Source: Desulfobacterales bacterium
GTDB lineage: Bacteria > Desulfobacterota > Desulfobacteria > Desulfobacterales > Desulfobacteraceae
DNA length: 6,490 nucleotides
Assembly: GCA_022361135.1 (NCBI GenBank)
Contig: JAKSBM010000492.1
Span: forward strand, 1 to 6,490
Direction: 5' to 3'
Both the position numbers and the translations under genes were made by a program. This document shows positions 6,356-6,490 of this stretch, piece after piece. Numbering within the stretch: position 1 is the first letter of the stretch; each line of letters starts with the position of its first letter. Under the pieces are notes generated by a model that ran no database searches, was not told where the DNA came from, and saw nothing but the letters and a program-made list of their open reading frames with translations.

Positions 6356-6490
6356 AAATTATACTTTTCATCACCCTGGGGCGTGGCGCCGTCTCTACAA
6401 TCTGCCCCAGGGGCAAACAGAAGGCGCAGTCATTTACCAGATGCTGGAAAAACCCAACGATCCAGCCGATTCATTCACCACGATATCCCC
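6327..6490 (+). CDS. Possible start of an unrecognised gene, 3'-partial
   Basis: This frame is open from ATG 6327, which overlaps the LysR 3' end by 29 bases, to the window edge (54 codons); a TTG at 6348 and an ATG at 6441 are alternative starts. The translation after the overlap, containing HHPGAWRRLYNLPQGQ and GAVIYQMLEKPNDPAD, has a balanced composition and reads more like real protein than the other two plus frames, which are Arg/Pro/Ser-rich. However, all three plus frames happen to be open here, there is no strong ribosome binding site, and a 9-bp inverted repeat lies inside. I do not recognise the family. Confidence 0.25.
   Translation, partial: MPGNGSGLAKNYTFHHPGAWRRLYNLPQGQTEGAVIYQMLEKPNDPADSFTTIS
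6374..6412. repeat. 9-bp perfect inverted repeat after the LysR gene
   Basis: CCCTGGGGC (6374-6382) and GCCCCAGGG (6404-6412) are exact complements around a 21-base centre that itself contains GGCGCC. It begins 18 bases after the LysR stop, where a terminator is expected, but no T run follows on the plus strand and only a mixed A/T stretch on the minus strand. A factor-dependent terminator or a chance structure in coding sequence are both possible. Confidence 0.45.

Overview
The window is chromosomal-looking bacterial DNA, moderately GC-rich, with a marked taste for CCC, GGG, CGG and GCC codons. The gene style recalls anaerobic Deltaproteobacteria such as Desulfobacterota / Desulfobacteraceae, but that is an impression from codon use and gene content; no rRNA or lineage marker is present. 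I see no mobile element, CRISPR array, tRNA or rRNA.

Layout from left to right. The 3' part of a GntR-family (FCD-type) regulator runs rightward off the left edge. An HD-domain phosphohydrolase reads leftward towards it, so the two are convergent. A gene-free stretch of about 250 bases (1510-1755) follows, with a strong Rho-independent terminator and two further hairpins. Next come three leftward genes that look like one transcription unit, read in the order TIM-barrel sugar isomerase/epimerase-like protein, stand-alone proline dehydrogenase, BCCT-family transporter, ending at that terminator. A LysR-type regulator is divergent from this unit across a 118-base intergenic region with overlapping candidate promoters and GGGT/ACCC half-sites. 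After it come 135 bases with a 9-bp inverted repeat and possibly the start of another gene, cut by the window end.

Proposed joint role (inference): the LysR protein senses a small molecule and controls the divergent operon. The BCCT carrier imports a quaternary-ammonium or related compatible solute, since its aromatic-box residues are conserved. The flavin-dependent proline dehydrogenase oxidises proline or a proline-derived product. The role of the TIM-barrel protein is unknown. Proline betaine, a hydroxyproline betaine or another N-methylated proline would tie BCCT and proline dehydrogenase together, but no demethylase and no pyrroline-5-carboxylate dehydrogenase lies in the window, so this is a hypothesis. 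The HD protein and the GntR regulator need not belong to the module.
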